From contig NC_088305.1 in NCBI RefSeq assembly GCF_032854445.1, forward strand, positions 29,042,628 to 29,106,627: a stretch of DNA of 64,000 bases, read 5' to 3'. Positions 34,974-47,575 of the stretch are shown here, one piece after another. Within the stretch, counting starts at the first letter, position 1; each line of letters begins with the position of its first letter. The notes beneath the pieces are model-generated. The model saw only the letters and a program-made list of their open reading frames with translations. It did not search any database and was not told where the DNA came from. Both the position numbers and the translations under genes were made by a program. Source of the DNA: Liolophura sinensis. Taxonomy: Eukaryota > Mollusca > Polyplacophora > Chitonida > Chitonidae.

Positions 34974-36613
34974 ACAACAGCATCCGTTATTTATAACATA
35001 TATACGGTGCCAGACTATTAGTGCTACAACAGCATCAGTTATTTATAATATATACGGTGCCAGATTATTAGTGCTACAACAGCATCAGTTATTTATAATA
35101 TGTACGGTACCAGACTATTAGTGCTTCTACAGCATCAATTACTTATAATATGTACGGTACCAGACTATTAGTGCTACAACAGCATCAGTTATTTATAATA
35201 TATATGGTACCAGACTATTAGTGCTACAACAGCATGAGTTATTTATAATATATACAGTACCAGACTATTAGTGCTACAACAGCATCAGTTATTTATAATA
35301 TATACAGTGCCAGACTATTAGTGCTACAACAGCATCAGTTATTTATAATATATACGGTACCAGACTATTAGTGCTACAACAGCATCAGTTATTTATAATA
35401 TATACAGTGCCAGACTATTAGTGCTACAACAGCATCAGTTATTTATAATACATACGGTACCAGACTATTAGTGCTACAACAGCATCAGTTATTTATAATA
35501 TATACAGTGCCAGACTATTAGTGCTACAACAGCATCAGTTATTTATAATATATACCGTACCAGACTATTAGTGCTACAACAGCATCAGTTATTTATGATA
35601 TATACAGTACCAGACTATTAGTGCTACAACAGCATCAGTTATTTATAATATATACAGTACCAGACTATTAGTGCTACAACAGCATCAGTTATTTATAATA
35701 TATACAGTCCCAGAGTATTAGTGCTACAACAGCATCAGTTATTTATAATACATACGGTACCAGACTATTAGTGCTACAACAGCATCAGTTATTTATAATA
35801 TATACAGTGCCAGACTATTAGTGCTACAACAGCATGAGTTATTTATAATACATACGGTACCAGACTATTAGTGCTACAACAGCATCAGTTATTTATAATA
35901 CATACGATACCAGACTATTAGTGCTACAACAGCATCAGTTATTTATAATATATACGGTACCAGACTATTAGTGCTACAACAGCATCAGTTATTTATAATA
36001 CATACGATACCAGACTATTAGTGCTACAACAGCATCAGTTATTTATAATATATACCGTACCAGACTATTAGTGCTACAACAGCATCAGTTATTTATAATA
36101 TATACAGTGCCAGACTATTAGTGCTACAACAGCATCAGTTATTTATAATATATAAGGTACCAGACTATTAGTGCTACAACAGCATCAGTTATTTATAATA
36201 TATACAGTGCCAGACTATTAGTGCTACAACAGCATGAGTCATTTATAATATATATGGTACCAGACTATTAATGCTACAACAGCATCAGTTATTTATAATA
36301 TATACGGTACCAGACTATTAGTGCTACAACAGCATCAGTTATTTATAATACATACGGTACCAGACTATTAGTGCTAGAACAGTATCAGTTATTTATAATA
36401 TATACGGTACCAGACTATTAGTGCTACAACAGCATCAGTTATTTATAATATATAAGGTACCAGACTATTAGTGCTAGAACAGTATCAGTTATTTATAATA
36501 TATACGGTACCAGACTATTAATGCTACAACAGCATCAGTTATTTACAATATATACCGTACCAGACTATTAGTGCTACAACATCATTACCTATTTGCGATA
36601 TTTACGGTACCAG
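34974..36613. repeat. 50-bp minisatellite (~33 copies)
   Basis: The unit reads ggtaccagactattagtgct, acaacagcatcagttattta, taatatatac. In 35281-35560 units with cagtgcc alternate with ggtacc units, suggesting a 100-bp higher-order dimer. Confidence 0.95.
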
Positions 36614-36810
36614 GCCAGGGGTCTTGAGGACAGTAAAATCCCATTTTGTCCTGATCTGTTTGTTAATTATAAATGAGCTGAGCTCACTATCTAAGAGCTC
36701 AGCAGGATATAGAGAGGTATTTAGCACCTTCCAGACCTATTTTTCAGCAGCTATAAGAGAAGACAAACTCTTTGCCTGATACACTAAAGAGCTACATGTG
36801 GCTCACCCAG

Positions 36811-37047
36811 GCCACTCATAACACACTCTGTTTCACGTTGTATCAACGAACCCCTTCATAACACACTATGTTTCACGTTGTCTCCATGAATCCCTTCATA
36901 ACACACTCTACGTTTCACATCGTCTCAACGAACCCCTTCATAGCACACTCTATGTTTCACGTTGTCTCACTGAACCCCTTCATAACACACTCTACATTGT
37001 ATGTTTCACGTTGTCCTAATGAACCCTTTCATAACACACCTTTTCTT
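36811..37047. repeat. ~43-bp minisatellite (~5 copies)
   Basis: The unit reads cataacacactctatgtttc, acgttgtctcaacgaacccc, ttc, with one unit carrying an inserted acattgt. Confidence 0.9.
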
Positions 37048-37943
37048 TCACATATTAAAGTTCAAGGCTTCATTTCCTTCCTTCATTACGAAATTTCACC
37101 TAAACTTAGTTTTAAAAAAAATTTGAACCAATTTGCTCCCTTTTCAAAAATACACTCAAACACTTCGAAAACACCTAACTGACAAAAAGGTGTTTATTAT
37201 TACAGGAAAACAGGTTCATCAGCTGGCACTTACAGATGGATGTTGCCCTGGCCAGAACTCAGCTTTACTACTCACAAATGTTATGTTTGTCTCTATAGTT
37301 TGTTTTCCAGGTATTTTTCAAGGTGTGACAGTATAGAAATTGAATTCTATAAAAACCAAAATTTATATCACACGATCTGATTCTGGTGTATTAACCTTTC
37401 ATTACACGTACAAACGTAAAAAATACTCACAGTGAACACATCAACTGCTTTAATGTACAAAAACTGCTAAATCTAATCAATTCACCACAGTTACTAAGTA
37501 AGAAGGTAATGTATGGAAACGATTTCAAATTTCAAACAATTGAGACAATGTCTTTATTAGCTAGCGCACACAGGAGATATACTCCACACATACCTGTATA
37601 GTCTGTGCTGAGGTAGTCATGAGAAGCTACCCCATGCACTCATTCACTCATGAGAAGCTATAAATTAAATTGCAGTGGCCTTCAGCAGTCATTACCTTCA
37701 CTTTGGCATTATTTTGTGGCAATGTACGACCGCCAAAGACAGCTCCCCTGTTTCAAGTCGTGTTCAAGCTCATAAATGCAAAAGTTTGGACATTGAATTT
37801 GTAGATTCTGCTGCACATAGTGTACATATGGTTGTTAAACTGCGTTGATCATCATGCATGCATGCAATCATGTACATGTAAGTGTTCCATCAAATAAACA
37901 CGGTTTGGCAAATCTGTTGGTCGCCTGTGGGAATTTACAGTTT
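37048..37943. other. Non-coding region, no gene seen
   Basis: AT-rich unique sequence without recognisable features. Confidence 0.5.
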
Positions 37944-38072
37944 GTCAGCACAGTACACGTAACTGTCAGCACAGTACACGTAACTGTCAGTACAGTACAC
38001 GTAACTGTCAGTACAGCACACGTAACTGTCAGTACAGTACACGTAACTGTCAGTACAGTACACATAACTGTC
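37944..38072. repeat. 21-bp minisatellite (~6 copies)
   Basis: The unit is gtcagtacagtacacgtaac plus t. Confidence 0.95.
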
Positions 38073-39292
38073 TATTGGTTTCAGGTTTTTTGAGCACTCC
38101 AATTTCCTTGATAACGCATGAAACTGACCACCATTACAGAAGTGAAAAATACAGGTCAAATATGTTAAAAATTTGACGCATACATTAAAGTTTTTCTCCA
38201 AGGTTGCAGACTCACATACAGGAATTGTGGAAACCTGATCAAATTGACATTCATGTCATCATACATGAAGTAATTTTTAGGTCTATGTATCTTTACATAT
38301 GCATGTACATGTATGTATTATCAAAATGTTAGTCTGTGTCTGCATCGCTACACATATCCACAGTTTGCCACCTAGGAATTAAGCTCAATTTTTAAAAAGA
38401 TCTTCATTCTGGCACCCAGAATTCAACTTTCCAGACAATCGATTTGTTCATTTCTTTATACAGAAAACCAAATAAGCAGTAAATACGCAATCCAGACTGC
38501 ATGCAGACAGATGAGCAATTGCCGTTTTACTCTTGCCTGAAGGTTTTTGCTCGCACACACTTGGGAGTGAAAGTATTGCATCTGAAATTAAGTTAATTAA
38601 CAAAAGCTATACTTTCAAAATTGACATAAAAACCCATACTACTGTTGTAATTGTTGTTCAGAATTAATGTACATGTAATGAATGACTTGCTGCATAGAGG
38701 TAAAACCACAGCAGCAATGACCAAGTGTGATAATTAGCAAATGACCTCACATAACCAGTGAAGTACAGCCTCTAGTCAGTTTACATCAGTTTGTGATTAC
38801 CTTGTGGCAGAAGCTGCAGTTCACTTTTCAAATGCTCTTTTTAATTTAATGCACTTATTCGATTAGTACCTTAAATTGTCCCATACTGAACACTATTCCA
38901 CCTCAATGGACAGTCATCATATGTATAGGGCTGAAGTCAATTCCTGGCTACATACATAGCATGCAAACGCTGACAACAGCAGTGTACAGTGGACAACATA
39001 CACGTATGTGTATATACATGCATGATGCATTCATGTTTACTGCTTTCCCTTAAGTAATCGCTATATGCATACCAGCTGACAACAACTCATGGGAGGCCTA
39101 CAAAGTTTTATGCAGCAGTGTGTCAGGAAAACAAACAAACCTACCAGACAGTACGCAGGTACAAGGAATACATCGCTTTCATCTAGGTTAAAAAACAGCA
39201 GGTACACACTGAAAGTTTAAGGAACAAGAAACTCAATGTATAATTGTTCATAAATTTTCTATGTAAGTTTCAAGGAGTTTATGCTGCATGTA
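38073..39292. other. Non-coding region, no gene seen
   Basis: AT-rich unique DNA with several tacatgta motifs. No exon is recognised. Confidence 0.5.
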
Positions 39293-39643
39293 GAGTGAGT
39301 GAGTGCTTAGGGTTTAACGTGGTACTCAACAATTTTTCAGTCATATGGCAACGAAGGAATCCTTAGGGTTTATGTGATGTGCCTCCTTGTTGCAAGTCAG
39401 GTTTCCACAGCTCTTTTATCTAGTGCTGCTTCACTGAGACAACTTACTGAAGGCAAGTAAGCTGCCCCGCCTGAGCCATTACACTGATACGGGTCAACCA
39501 GTCGTTGCACCTTCATGCTGAACGCCAAGCAAGGAAGATACAACTTCCTCTTTTAAAGTCTTAGGTTTGACTTGACCCAGAATTGATCCTGGATCTACCG
39601 CTCCCGCAGCAGACGCTCTACCAACTATGCTATCCGGTTACTG
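39293..39643 (-). mobile_element. tRNA-derived SINE-like element, family A
   Basis: Aligns along its length with 5125-5485 (caatttttcagtcatatg, ttatctagtgctgcttcact, cactgatacgggtcaaccag). Its tRNA-like head is at the high-coordinate end (inverse of agacgctctaccaactatgc). Confidence 0.75.
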
Positions 39644-40680
39644 CATGTAGACCCAGGAAGTCTGTTTACATGTGTTTGGATTTTACACCCAAAATGATGC
39701 TTATTAGCAGCTTTTAAGTGAGTTAATACTGCCTGGTATGTAACTTGAATGTTATTATATACTCGGAGGAAACTCTCAGGAGGTCCACAAGTTAACAGGC
39801 AATACAAGTATAGGTGTATACACACATCATTAATTCTGCCACTGTAATTCTTCCAAGCTTTGGTTTGTTTGCAAGCTGTTTAAGAATTAAAGTAGCGCCA
39901 AAGTTTAAAACACAATAACAGCCTATTAATGTATTCTTGAAAAAGTTGGCTGGTCCAGAAGAATTCATGTGTCCTTACTTTTCTTCTTCATTTACAATAT
40001 ATTTGTATGTTCAATAGTTCAACAACTGTTCTGTAAGGGACAATGTTTCATGACTTATGCGCACCCCGATTAACCTTCCTACCAAGATAATATCCCACCA
40101 AGTCACAGTAACACCAGACATGGTGTTCCACCCAGCATTCCGACACAAGATAAGACGTCCCACCTAGTAACAATATACTGTTACCAGATAAGATATCTCA
40201 TCAAGTCATAGTATACCCTTCAACTCATCTCTTATACAGATATATGAATACTCTAAACTTTTTTCCACTTTGTAGCAAACACTTTCATTACAGGCCATCC
40301 AGATACAGACTACACTTCCATGAAGAAGGTCAGCCAGTATTAACCAATCACAAACTGGGTGATGGAATTAGGAATGTACCATAACCTGCGGTATATTCTA
40401 CAAAGCCCTTTCAAGTCAAAATTTAAAACTCGATGCTTAGTTTTTGGTACTGAAAGTTGAAATGTGGACACATTTGTCTAAAGACAACATGAACAAAGGG
40501 GGCAAAATCTTAATCTCTGTAAAGCCCGAAAACAGCCTTTCTGATCATATTTCAAATTTGACTCAAGTCAGAAATGGCTTGGTAAAACCTTTGAACCACA
40601 GTGCTGCCAAATTTTCTGCTATAAGATGGAAGTTAAAAATCTGCCAGTACAATAGAATGTCTTAAGGTTTCTACAGCACA
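39644..40680. other. Non-coding region, no gene seen
   Basis: Unique AT-rich sequence. Confidence 0.5.
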
Positions 40681-41318
40681 GTACATGCAGTATATCAAGT
40701 ACTATCCATGTACATTTAGGTGTACACACATGCAGTATAGGAGGTACCATCCATGTACATTTAGGTGTAAACACATGCAGTATAGGAGGTACCATCCATG
40801 TACATTTAGGTGTACATGCATGCACTATAGGAGGTACCATCCATGTACATTTAGGTGTACACGCATGCAGTATAGGAGGTACCATCCAAGTACATTTAGG
40901 TGTACACACATGCAGTATAGGAGGTACCATCCATGTACATTTAGGTGTACACACATGCAGTATAGGAGGTACCATCCATGTACATTTAGGTGTACACACA
41001 TGCACTATAGGAGGTACCATCCATGTACATTTAGGTGTACACGCATGCAGTATAGGAGGTACCATCCATGTACATTTAGGTGTACACGCATGCAGTATAG
41101 GAGGTACCATCCATGTACATTCAGGTGTACACACATGCAGTATAGGAGGTACCATCCATGTACATTTAGGTGTACACACATGCAGTATAGGAGGTGCCAT
41201 CCATGTACATTTAGGTGTGCACACAGGCAGTATAGGAGGTACCATCCATGTACACTTAGGTGTACACACATGCAGTATAGGAGGTACCATCCAAGTACAT
41301 TTAGGTGTACACACACGA
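40681..41318. repeat. 45-bp minisatellite (~14 copies)
   Basis: The unit reads tgcagtataggaggtaccat, ccatgtacatttaggtgtac, acaca. Frames on both strands are open because 45 is a multiple of three. Confidence 0.95.
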
Positions 41319-43376
41319 ATGTATTGTACATGTACGGCGAGGACAATCACCTTAAACCAATCGTAACATGATAAAGTGAGGCATGACAAATTGGTCACAG
41401 CAGATTGTATAAATACCCCTCCCCGTGCAGTAAAGGATCCCTACTAGTGGGGAAGCTTATACTGTCAAACAGGGTTAAAGTCACAGCTAATAACCATTAG
41501 CTACACATTTAACTGTCTGATAGCTGAAAATACAACTTCCAGTTTAAAAAGCTCAGCACTAGCAAGTTGACTGATCCATTGCTACATGTTCAATATAACA
41601 GAGTGTACATAAAATGGTTAAAGCATGACATGTTAATTTTCCTCAGGCCTTCAAGAATAGTGTAATATGACGGAAATAAAGTCGAAATATGGTCTGATGT
41701 AATACAACCCATATAAAGTTTTGGGATTGGTATTTTCCCTATTTGCTATATTAGGCCTCCAAGGCCTCTTAAGGCCAACCCAAATTGATGGAAGGCAAAA
41801 ACATAAACATGTATGTACATGTACATGTTATGTTTATGGGTGATGCAGACTTCCAAGATTCATTTATTCTTTTTTTTTTTGGGGGGGGGGGAGGGGGGGT
41901 TGTTTTGTTTTGTTTTTTTTTTTCAAATAAAAGTTAAACCACTCAAATTTATCTACTCGATCATTAATCACCTAATTACATAATATTACATAACACATAA
42001 TATTACATAACACATAATAGTACACACATTGTACGTATCTGTGTAAAAATATCCACTCCAACAAAACGCAGATACTCTTGTATCACAGTAAAACAGCTCC
42101 CCTCATTTCCATTTAATACATAATTGCACACACATGAATAGATGTGCAAATTAGGTTTTAAAAAAAAGTCAATTAACTTTCTGTGCAATGCATCATTTAA
42201 GCTTACTATCTGTTCGTACAGTGTACATGTTCCTGGCCAACAGCCAGCTTTTAGAATTTAGGAGATGAAGAGAGATAGAAGTACAAATGCAGCATGCCTG
42301 TGTGTTCTATGGAAGAATCAGCAACATGACTTTGATACTCCAGTATTCAACCAGATCGTCATATAAAATGAAAATACCTTCAAACAACCATGTTACCCAG
42401 GTAACCATCCTGAGAAATAAGGTGACACCAATTTTTGTGCGTGTGTGTTTTCACGGACGAGCTGACAAAGAAAAGTCCAAAAATGGAATAAACATAAAAA
42501 TAAAAACCCACCCCTTAATTCTAACACAGCTAGGTCCAGCTAAGCTGAAATGTACTGGTATATACATGTATCCCTTCAACCATGTTAACGGGCTGCCAGA
42601 ACTGAGACACCAAGCAACGGGCCAATTCTGATGGCCAGTTTGAAAGTATCAAAAGGGCACGTTGCTGACTCTGATGGTTAAAGTGCCCCCACTAGACCAC
42701 TGAGATCACATGTATGCTCTTGACAAGCATTGGCTGCTGATTTAATTTTATTTATTTATTTTAAATTTTGACTTTATACATGTAAGTCACAAATGGCTTT
42801 GTGGAATACTCTCCTGGTGCAGTCTTTGTAGGCCACATGCACTGCATGGAAGCACCCTAGCCATCCATCCAAACTGGACCATCAAACCAGGACAATGTAT
42901 TCTGGACAGTCTCAGAACAGACAACTAATATGGCATGATAACCTAAGCCCTGATGAATCATAACACACCATGATAAAAATCAGAAGTGTTATACTCGGTT
43001 AAATAACACTAATTTTTCTCTTGTTAAACAGCCCTATAGCAACAGATTGTCTCCTTATTGCCTCCACTGGGGGAAGGATGACTTCCACAAGCCTTTGCAT
43101 TACTGGTTCGATGAATCAGAGATTATGTAATAAAGTGCGAAGAAAAATGAGCCTCTGAGACTTCTGGGCTGGGCAGAATGATGGAAGCCTCACATAATCA
43201 ACACAGATTACTATAGTTACATGCAGTACAAGAGGCTTGGTCCATACTGTTATATTGTTCCCTCATAGTGCATGCAAACAGTTCAGCTCCAACTACTGCT
43301 AACCCGAAACCCCGGAGGGATCTGGATACCGCATCATTTCTTTACCTCACTTTTGGTCAAAGAAGCATTATTTTAG
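41319..43376. other. Non-coding region, no gene seen
   Basis: Unique sequence with a homopolymer-rich patch at 41870-41930 (T-run, long G-run, T-rich). Short open frames here have no family resemblance. Confidence 0.5.
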
Positions 43377-43790
43377 TGATATTGTTTTAGCATTATTGTA
43401 GTGATATTGTTTTTAGTGATATTGTCTTAGCATTATTTTAGTGATATTGTTTTAGCATTATTACAGTGATATTGTTTTAGCATTATTACAGTGATATTGT
43501 CTTAGCATTATTTTAGTGATATTGTTTTAGCATTATTACAGTGATATTGTTTTAGCATTATTACAGTGATATTGTTTTAGCATTATTTTAGTGATATTGT
43601 TTTAGCATTATTACAGTGATATTGTTTTAGCATTATTACAGTGATATCGTTTTAGCATTATTACAGTGATATTGTTTTAGCATTATTTTAGTGATATTGT
43701 TTTAGCATTATATTAGTGACATTGTTTTAGCACTATTTTAGTGATATTGTTTTAGCTTTATTTAGTGATATTGTTTTAGCATTATTTTAT
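43377..43790. repeat. 25-bp minisatellite (~16 copies)
   Basis: The unit is gtgatattgttttagcatta plus ttaca or tttta. Confidence 0.95.
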
Positions 43791-45900
43791 TCATATATAT
43801 ACACGCATCTAGTAATGGACATATGTTTGTAACACTCTTGAACAAGGAATTTGTAAACTCTCCTGTTTTCCATGTTTGTGGGGCCCTTCATGGTGACGAT
43901 CCATGTGTGATGACGCCCTTAACACAGTCCAATGTTTGTTCCACTGAAGGCCACTTTTCCATAACCAATAAGGGGCCCATACCTCTGTACTCATAGGGAA
44001 AGTGTGTCAGTAACTCGCCAAATTCTTGAGTATGGCGTGCAACAAACTGAAATATACTGAACAATTCACCTGTACCATCAGTACCTTTAATTTATTTATT
44101 GTATTGGTGTTCAATGTTGTGTCAGGGATTTTTCGCTTAGAAAATGGCGATCGGTTTTAAGAGTGGACATGGTGCTGGAAAATGTGAGTGCCTGGATTAA
44201 ACCACTGACCTTGGGCAGGTTATTCACAAACTCTCCCACATGTGACAAATTCTGTATTGGTTGTTAGGAAAATGATCTTGGTCCTATTAATCATGAATTA
44301 AATAGTCACAAATTAAATACTGCAGTCAGGCCATCAACAAATTAGTGGTGCAATTACGTTCCACTGGCTAAGACTTCTAAGGTATTCTAATGTCCATGAT
44401 CCCTCTTACTGCCTAGAGAAATACAACATTCTTGAGAGCACATTAAACCCTGTAGAATCTTGTAAATTCCCCTGTTCAGGAAATCTCCACACATTTGATG
44501 TTGTGGGTGTGATGATCTCCATAACCATGGTAACCTCAGGGCAACAGAACACCTGTAATCATCTTTTTCACCTGTGTTTTCCTTCCACACCTTCAGGGTA
44601 AACACATGTAGCAGAACGTGTTAAGAATACACATGATAAATGATGTATATGTAGAGAGTTGTGCATGTACGCATCTTGGCTGAGACCAATTTTACAAAGA
44701 CATTACTAACTTAAGTCAAAATTTAGAATGTTTTATTTTCGGTCAGTGAAGTTACAAGTTTGACATATTTTTGTTAAGATAACATTTACAAGGTGGTCAA
44801 AATATTAGTTTACTGAGCTCAAATTTAGAACTTAAATCAAAATCATAGATCATTCAAGGGTGTAACAATTTGAGCTATGTTTAGAATGAGAAGCAAGAAG
44901 AAGTTTCAGCACCAAAAGAAATATTTTAAGTGATTTCTTTCAGCCTCAAAACATGCACTTTTTATAAAAAAATAAAAAAATTTTAAAAAAATTTTAGGTC
45001 ATTTTTAGGTCTAAATTTTAGATATCACAGATACTGTCCTCTGATTGTGAAAAGACAAAAAAAACAAGAAAAAGAAGAAAAATTCCAGGTCATCTAACAA
45101 GCATGCGTAACGTAGGATCTGTCCAAGTGGAACAGATCTATACATGTACATGTATATATTAGTCCTATCTGGACTGCCTGCTACTAGCACTTGATGAGAT
45201 AGTTACCAGCAACATGGATGAGATTTGAAAAAAGTAATGTTGACACCCTGCTTAAACTATCATGGCCTCAATATAGGGCTGTTTGGACGCCTCATTTCAC
45301 ATTTCTGGCTATAGCCCCATGATATATAATGTATAAACACTATGTCTAATTCTATCAAAATTTTCAACTAATTTACTGCATCGGTTGGCAAAATCTCAGC
45401 ATCTCAGATTTCAACGGCTTGATTTAATTCCACCACAGTTTCAATTCTGCCTACATTCACCACTGCACTTCACCTTTAATAAAGCTTTGGCAACTATATG
45501 TACGTTTCCACGACAACCTGAATTATCCCTCATGTCTTACATTACCTGACCTTACACAATGAAGAACACATGTTTGCACACTGCAGCTTCCTCGGGGATG
45601 CACAACAACCCAGAGAACCACACAGCAGCTCCCCTGTGGTTCAGATCAAGTCTTAAACCACACTGAACCTTTTGATGGTTGTACTGACATATCCTGTCAA
45701 GTCAAGGTATTGAGACAATTAGCCGGTTACATGGGAGTTTAAAGTTCATGTATGGAATAGGTTACTATGTCTCAGCTAATAAAGCCTTGGGTGGGTTGGG
45801 CCTGGAACTAGACACCCACAATTCATACCAAAAGTTAGCAGATCCCCACAAAAATAACCCTGCAGAAATGTAGAGTGTCCAGTTCAATAGTATACTTGTT
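43791..45900. other. Non-coding region with old dispersed repeats
   Basis: 43800-43990 and 44390-44600 share weakly similar blocks (tcatcacac...caggggaatttacaagattc). 44875-45020 resembles the right half of the CCCTAAATGACC family. No exon is recognised. Confidence 0.4.
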
Positions 45901-46035
45901 TATTCATGTCATTCGTTTAACTGAGTTTTATGCCATAATCAAGAATATTTCATTTATACAACAGTAGCCAGTATTATGGCGGCAAGAAACTGGACAGAGC
46001 TCAGGGGTAACCCGTGACCATTTTCTGGTTGCTCT
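45901..46035 (-). mobile_element. SINE-like family B fragment, diverged
   Basis: Contains gagttttatgccataatcaa, gaatatttcatttatacaac, agtagccagtattatggcgg and cccgtgaccattttctggtt, the inverse of the family body. Confidence 0.65.
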
Positions 46036-46334
46036 ATTACACTGTACTTATAATTCTGTGTGAAACTGCTACAGTAAGCTACTTAAAAATTCACATCAAA
46101 TGACATTTATAGTACCGCATATAATATCAATAGAAAGAATCTACGCTACACTAAATGTGGGCAGTGGCAATAAATTTCAACAAAATAATGCTATGTTATT
46201 TATCTGTTAAACAAGTAAGCACATTTAACAACTACATGTAAGCCAGCACGCATGACACAGGCTCATCAGCAAAGTTTGAAGGATTCACTGAACTTCAAAA
46301 CTCAATATTATATTCAAATTCAAATTTCAATATG

Positions 46335-46535
46335 CTCTAGATGATCTATAAATTCCATCCATGACTATATACATGACCATTCTTCCTGATTCTGAGAGTT
46401 CAGCTGAGTTTAGAAAGGTGTTTTGAGGTTTGCTTGGAAACCTCAAAACACCATTTCTATTGGAAAATGTAAGTTTCAGAACATTTATTTGCCTCTGAAA
46501 ATGCAGCTTTGGGGGGAATATTTTAGGTCATACAT
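46335..46535 (+). mobile_element. MITE-like copy (CCCTAAATGACC family) with an internal hairpin
   Basis: Shares ccatgacta, cctgattctgagagttcagc, tagaaaggtgtttt, attggaaaatgtaagtttca and ttttaggtcat with 59475-59693. It additionally carries an almost perfect 20-bp inverted repeat at 46412-46458. Confidence 0.6.
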
Positions 46536-46735
46536 GTACAGGGTGTATGTTTTAACGTAACACTTAAGAAGATTCGAACTTTTAAGCATCAGAGCAAATC
46601 ACATTTCAAATTCTGACCTTAGTCAAAGCTGACTTTGTCATCTGGAATCAGATTCCAAAATACCCATGTTTCTTGCACAAGGCTTGGTGACGTCACCAGT
46701 TTAATGGCTGCAGGAATCACTCCATGAGTGACACA

Positions 46736-46809
46736 CTGGGAATGGAACTCTGATACTCGAGGTGGAACAGCACTGCTCCCTAACATCTGAGCTAAAGTTA
46801 AATTCTCAC
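46736..46809 (-). repeat. Degenerate tRNA-like sequence (SINE head)
   Basis: Minus strand: A-box-like TAGCTCAGATGTTAGGGAGC and B-box-like GAGTTCCATTCCC at tRNA-like spacing. The anticodon stem does not pair, so it is not a functional tRNA gene. Confidence 0.45.
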
Positions 46810-47116
46810 TATGACACTGACGCGTACTCCTAGTATTAATAAACACTGGAAATCCCCTGCATTAGTTCCCAATGACATCCTGAATAACATATATAGTATA
46901 CAAAGGTGACATAGGTAGACCGTAATTCCTCAACTTTTTTTAGATATGACAGAGTAACTTTCAGTGCAAGTTATGCACATTTTAAATTTGTTTTTGGGAA
47001 CACAACTACACTGGTTGGATTTGCCAATTTCAGGACTTCACAAAAAGTAGAATTTCATCGGTGAACACAGAATATTCCTGAATAAACACCTTGCAAACAT
47101 GCGAGAAAGGCTGAGG

Positions 47117-47575
47117 AATTACCGTACACAAACAATTACCGTACACAAACAATTACGTACACAAACAATTACCGTACACAAACAATTACCGTACACAAAC
47201 AATTACCGTATACAAACAATTACCGTACACAAACAATTACGTACACAAACAATTACCGTACACAAACAATTACGTACACAAACAATTACCGTACACAAAC
47301 AATTACCGTACACAAACAATTACCGTACACAAACAATTACGTACACAAACAATTACCGTACACAAACAATTACCGTACACAAACAATTACCGTACACAAA
47401 CAATTACGTACACAAACAATTACCGTACACAAACAATTACCGTACACAAACAATTACGTACACAAACAATTACCGTACACAAACAATTACCGTACACAAA
47501 CAATTACCGTATACAAACAATTACCGTACACAAACAATTACCGTACACAAACAATTACCGTACACAAACAATTCA
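47117..47575. repeat. 17-bp minisatellite (~27 copies)
   Basis: The unit is caattaccgtacacaaa, interspersed with 16-bp units lacking one C (caattacgtacacaaa). Confidence 0.95.

Noticed and set aside
40619-41398. Cys/His-rich 228-259-codon frames
   Set aside because: They are translations of the 45-bp array on both strands.
46736-46809. tRNA gene
   Set aside because: A- and B-box-like motifs are present, but the anticodon and acceptor stems do not pair. It fits a SINE head better.
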